From positions 59,184 through 76,314 of the forward strand of contig MGNI01000216.1 of assembly GCA_001795115.1 (NCBI GenBank): a stretch of DNA of 17,131 nt, read 5' to 3'. Shown here in pieces: positions 14,296 to 17,131 of the stretch; the stretch's first letter is position 1, and every line of letters begins with the position of its first letter. The notes beneath the pieces were generated by a model. That model made no database searches. It worked only from the letters and a program-made list of their open reading frames with translations, and was not told where the DNA came from. This DNA is from Chloroflexi bacterium RBG_16_48_8. GTDB taxonomy: Bacteria; Chloroflexota; Anaerolineae; Anaerolineales; E44-bin32. The position numbers and the translations under genes were made by a program.

Positions 14296-16680
14296 CTAAT
14301 TTGATCTTGTTTCCAACTCCAGCCTTTTTAGCACATTATGAGCATCACTCTCCTTGCCATTTACCTGAAGATATTGTGCTAAGAGGTTAAAACTTTCGAT
14401 CATTTCGGGGGTGATGTCGACTCGTCGCATCTGCGGAGCTAAGTCTGAAAGGAGGAAGAAACGGTTATACGTACGGTAATAGTAGGAAAACGAATAGTCT
14501 TTCTCTTCTATTAGAATAAAGGCTCTTTGAAAATATTGGTAAGCCTCCTCGTCCTGTCCTTGCTGCAATTGGATCACACCTGCCGCGTGGAGGATGAACG
14601 GCGAACCTCCATTGATGAAGGTCGCGATTTGTAGATTGTGCAGGGCTTCCTCCGATCGACCGAATTGCTGCTTTATCAGGGCGAGTCCAACGCGGGCGCG
14701 AGAATCATTTGGGTTTGCTTCTATAGCTTGTCTGAAAAGCGTCTCAGCTTCCACATACCGATTTAATCTTAAGCTCTCCCAGCCTCTTAGAGAGAGCGAC
14801 ATTCCTTCTTCGTATGCTAGATCTCGTTTATAGCGATCCAGTGCATCCATGGCGAGGGGTGAACTTAACATAATTTGACTGAATTGCAACGAAAGATCAA
14901 TCTTCAGGGCGGACAAATACACATCGATTGCACCCTGTGTATCTCCGTAGTTCTCCTTCATCCACGCAAGATTTAGGGCGAAGGTTGAGTTTTTGGGGGC
15001 GAAGTCTAAGGCCATCTGCATGTGCTCGATGGCTGCCGCGTAGTCTCCTAATAACCATTCGTAATTGGCCAAATTGGCCCAATGCACAGGCCAATAGGGA
15101 TCCTTCTCAAGCATTTCTGACTGCAGTGTGTATGCAGTTTCTAGGGCTTGGGGATCCCCTGTCCGATAATAGAGCTGGGCATTGGCCAGGCTGCATTGGA
15201 ATCCATAAAGCGGGATCGAGGAGTTCTTCTCGTATGCTCGGCAGATTTTTTCCGTGGCTCTTTCCCAATCGTCCTCTCTCCCGGAGTTAACACCCTCCCA
15301 GTAATCGTCAGCCCCGATCATTGTGTAGTGTGATCCTAAGAGGAATGCGACCAGGAGAGTGGCGGGGAGGAAGAGGGCTCTTCTTCTTTGAGTAATTATT
15401 CTCTCAGTAGATGGCGCCTCGTGCAGAACAAGGGATAGAAGGATAAGGACAGATAGCGCGTAGAGAGGTGACTCGAGAAGGTAATCCAACATGTGATGAG
15501 AGAGGGCTGCGATCCCGGCCCCAGCATAGGCTGCGAGCCGCATCTTTACTGTGAGCGATGCAGCCCTCCATGCTCGAAGAAAAACCAAGATGCATGTCAC
15601 GATGATCCATGCAACCAACACAATCCCCAGGATGCCTGTCTCTGCGGCAGTTTGAAGAAAGAGGTTGTGTGCGTGACTGGTTGCGAATCCGGGGGGTATC
15701 TTGGTCTCCTGCGCAAATAGCGCGGAAAAGGATCCAGGTCCATTCCCGATCAGAGGAGATTCTTCAATAATATCCAGCGCCGGTCCCCAAATTTCCGATC
15801 GTGCTGTAACCAGGCTTGAAGCATGAGATGAGATCGTTTGAGATTGAACGAAAAAGATATAGATAAATCCAAGGCCTATTAAGACGAGAGGGATCGCGAG
15901 TAGAAAATAACGTAGGTTGATCACTTCCCGGATCGATTCCCGTTTTTTCCCGACGAGTTTTGAAAGTGCTGCTGGACCATAAAACAATGCGATTGTTGTG
16001 AGGACGCCCAGGATGCCTGCAAGCAGACCAGCTCGCGAGGAGGTGAAATACAGATTGAGGATAAAGGGAGTGAATCCCAATCCCCATAGTACTCGCCTCT
16101 TCCAGTTCTGTTCTTGTAGTAACCGAACAACCATAATAGGCACGATCAGGTTGATAAAACCGGCCGTCACATTAGGATGACCCAGGAAGAGCCCAAGAGA
16201 CCGATAGCCAACGGGTGGAAAAGATAGGACTGTGCCTACGATATCCCACCAGTTCCGATACCAAAAGAATGCCAGCAATAACTCAATGAAAGAGAAGATC
16301 AGTCCGAAATTGATGAGGGCGTTTTCCCAGGATGTTGGTTGCCAAACATCCTGAAGTGTATCGAAAATAAAAATGAAGCCAAAGATAATGATCCATTCCT
16401 TCAAAACTAATTCAAGGCTAACGATCGGGAAGGGAGCAAGCAATATGGAGAATAATCTCACTGCAGCATAGATGGATATGGCGAAGATGATGCGCGGATA
16501 CCGAATGGCGGTTTTTGTCATTAATTTGTAGATGATCCACGATCCGAATCCGATAAAGCTTGCCCAAACTCCAATTCTTGTAAAGGTGGGATTGAGTGAG
16601 TTGTACGTGACTGCAACAATCAACAAATACAAGAGTGAACCAAGATACGTAAGGAAGGGTTTTCGGTTTTTCAACACCAT
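14296..16680 (-). CDS. O-antigen ligase/polymerase (Wzy_C) with C-terminal TPR domain
   Basis: This 794-residue protein joins a polytopic membrane half (about residues 1-455, roughly 12 hydrophobic segments) to a repeat-rich half. The Wzy_C region is visible: SSRAGLLAG at 214-222, the periplasmic loop with TARSEIWGPALDIIEESPLIGNGPG split around 292-316, and SHAHNLFLQTAAETGILG at 335-352. These are hallmarks of O-antigen ligases and polymerases. From about 460 to the end there are degenerate TPR units (for example about 529-562, 563-592, 640-657, 660-690 and 695-722, with A, Y and P in the usual helix positions). TPRs may bind partner proteins or the growing chain outside the membrane. It could polymerise the repeat unit or transfer it to an acceptor, and sequence does not decide. 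Start ATG at 16680 has a weak GGA-type site. A GT87-like gene follows. Confidence 0.88.
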   Translation of the reverse strand: MVLKNRKPFLTYLGSLLYLLIVAVTYNSLNPTFTRIGVWASFIGFGSWIIYKLMTKTAIRYPRIIFAISIYAAVRLFSILLAPFPIVSLELVLKEWIIIFGFIFIFDTLQDVWQPTSWENALINFGLIFSFIELLLAFFWYRNWWDIVGTVLSFPPVGYRSLGLFLGHPNVTAGFINLIVPIMVVRLLQEQNWKRRVLWGLGFTPFILNLYFTSSRAGLLAGILGVLTTIALFYGPAALSKLVGKKRESIREVINLRYFLLAIPLVLIGLGFIYIFFVQSQTISSHASSLVTARSEIWGPALDIIEESPLIGNGPGSFSALFAQETKIPPGFATSHAHNLFLQTAAETGILGIVLVAWIIVTCILVFLRAWRAASLTVKMRLAAYAGAGIAALSHHMLDYLLESPLYALSVLILLSLVLHEAPSTERIITQRRRALFLPATLLVAFLLGSHYTMIGADDYWEGVNSGREDDWERATEKICRAYEKNSSIPLYGFQCSLANAQLYYRTGDPQALETAYTLQSEMLEKDPYWPVHWANLANYEWLLGDYAAAIEHMQMALDFAPKNSTFALNLAWMKENYGDTQGAIDVYLSALKIDLSLQFSQIMLSSPLAMDALDRYKRDLAYEEGMSLSLRGWESLRLNRYVEAETLFRQAIEANPNDSRARVGLALIKQQFGRSEEALHNLQIATFINGGSPFILHAAGVIQLQQGQDEEAYQYFQRAFILIEEKDYSFSYYYRTYNRFFLLSDLAPQMRRVDITPEMIESFNLLAQYLQVNGKESDAHNVLKRLELETRSN

Positions 16681-17131
16681 CAGGTTTCCGTGTCTACCAG
16701 GTTAAGAGATGTGATATTTCAAGCAGCACATTTTACATGAGAGGGGGTATCGGGGAAAGCGCTTTTACGCAGAAATTTCTATTCATAGGTTTTAGGTATC
16801 GAGGGCATAGGTTTAAAGATTACACCAAAAGGGCTGTATAAGTCGGGTGATGGATGCACAAACCTGAGAATCGAGCTTCATGGTGGAAAGCTTCCTAGAG
16901 ACAGCCTGCGCATAGCCATCGATTTGGGGCAGGAACTACAGGTAGAAAGACGCCAAATGGGGATGTTAGGTGGTTTTTCCCACTTATCGTATAGGAAATG
17001 TGTGGAATCTCACTTTCTTTCCATACCGGTCAGATGGAAGATGTTCCAACAAAATAAAGTGGGAGATACAGCAGTCTCGCACCCTTCAATTGCAGGTGGT
17101 TCTTGAATGCTTCGTCAATCTCTCATCCTGC
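16681..17131. other. 451-base terminal region without a recognised gene
   Basis: The region holds the unassigned upstream sequence of the Wzy-like gene. A plus-strand frame is open from 16789 to a TGA at 17104-17106 (105 codons) but has no ATG before residue 55; the first reasonable start is TTG at 16924. The translation matches no family I know. No convincing promoter for the minus-strand gene was found; a TAAAAT-type -10 near 16733 lacks a good -35. Confidence 0.5.
16754..16767. promoter_or_regulatory. LacI/CcpA-type operator-like palindrome upstream of the Wzy-like gene
   Basis: AAAGCGCTTT (16756-16765) is a perfect palindrome inside GGAAAGCGCTTTTA, which differs from a catabolite-responsive-element pattern (TGAAAGCGCTTTCA) at two positions. 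It lies about 75 bases before the Wzy-like start, where a LacI-family regulator could act. No regulator gene is present in the window, and a 10-bp palindrome alone is weak evidence. Confidence 0.2.

Overview
This window is a cell-surface polysaccharide (exopolysaccharide, capsule or O-antigen type) biosynthesis locus from a bacterium. It has 14 genes I can support, two very short candidate genes, and no rRNA, tRNA, CRISPR array or complete mobile element. The set is typical of a Wzx/Wzy-dependent pathway: an initiating sugar-phosphate transferase, a WecG/TagA-type second transferase, a Wzx-like flippase, two GT4 glycosyltransferases, two PLP-dependent sugar aminotransferases with modifying enzymes, and a Wzy/ligase-like protein fused to TPR repeats. 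Taxonomy cannot be read with certainty. The moderate GC content, the TPR-extended O-antigen ligase homologue and the compact GT87-like membrane protein would suit Chloroflexota or another non-proteobacterial lineage, but this is inference only.

Layout. 1-380: almost no recognisable coding; one possible 59-residue ORF. 381-2751 (minus strand): sugar-phosphate transferase and WecG/TagA family transferase, with a good promoter candidate before the former and a terminator-like hairpin over its stop codon. 2752-3427: AT-rich divergent intergenic region. 3428-10194 (plus strand): one apparent operon of flippase, unusual membrane-anchored methyltransferase, GT4, PerA-like aminotransferase, PglD/PerB-like N-acyltransferase, GT4. 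10195-10586: 392 bases without a recognisable gene, between convergent genes. 10587-13157 (minus strand): reading in the direction of transcription, cupin, a second PerA-like aminotransferase, a 54-residue small ORF and a sugar-N-methyltransferase-like protein; the first three are joined by ATGA overlaps. About 13230-13360: a sequence resembling one end of an IS3-family element. 13391-16680 (minus strand): large Wzy/ligase-TPR protein followed by a compact GT87-like membrane protein. 16681-17131: no recognisable gene, but one long frame lacking an ATG start.

How the parts fit. The initiating transferase would load a sugar phosphate onto undecaprenyl phosphate, and the WecG-like and GT4 enzymes would extend the repeat unit. 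The flippase would move the lipid-linked unit across the membrane, and the Wzy/ligase-like protein would polymerise or transfer it. The two aminotransferase modules suggest two differently decorated 4-amino-6-deoxy sugars: one N-acylated (plus-strand operon), the other possibly N-methylated (minus-strand cassette). No nucleotide-sugar 4,6-dehydratase and no chain-length regulator or export machinery are visible, so the locus must depend on genes outside the window.
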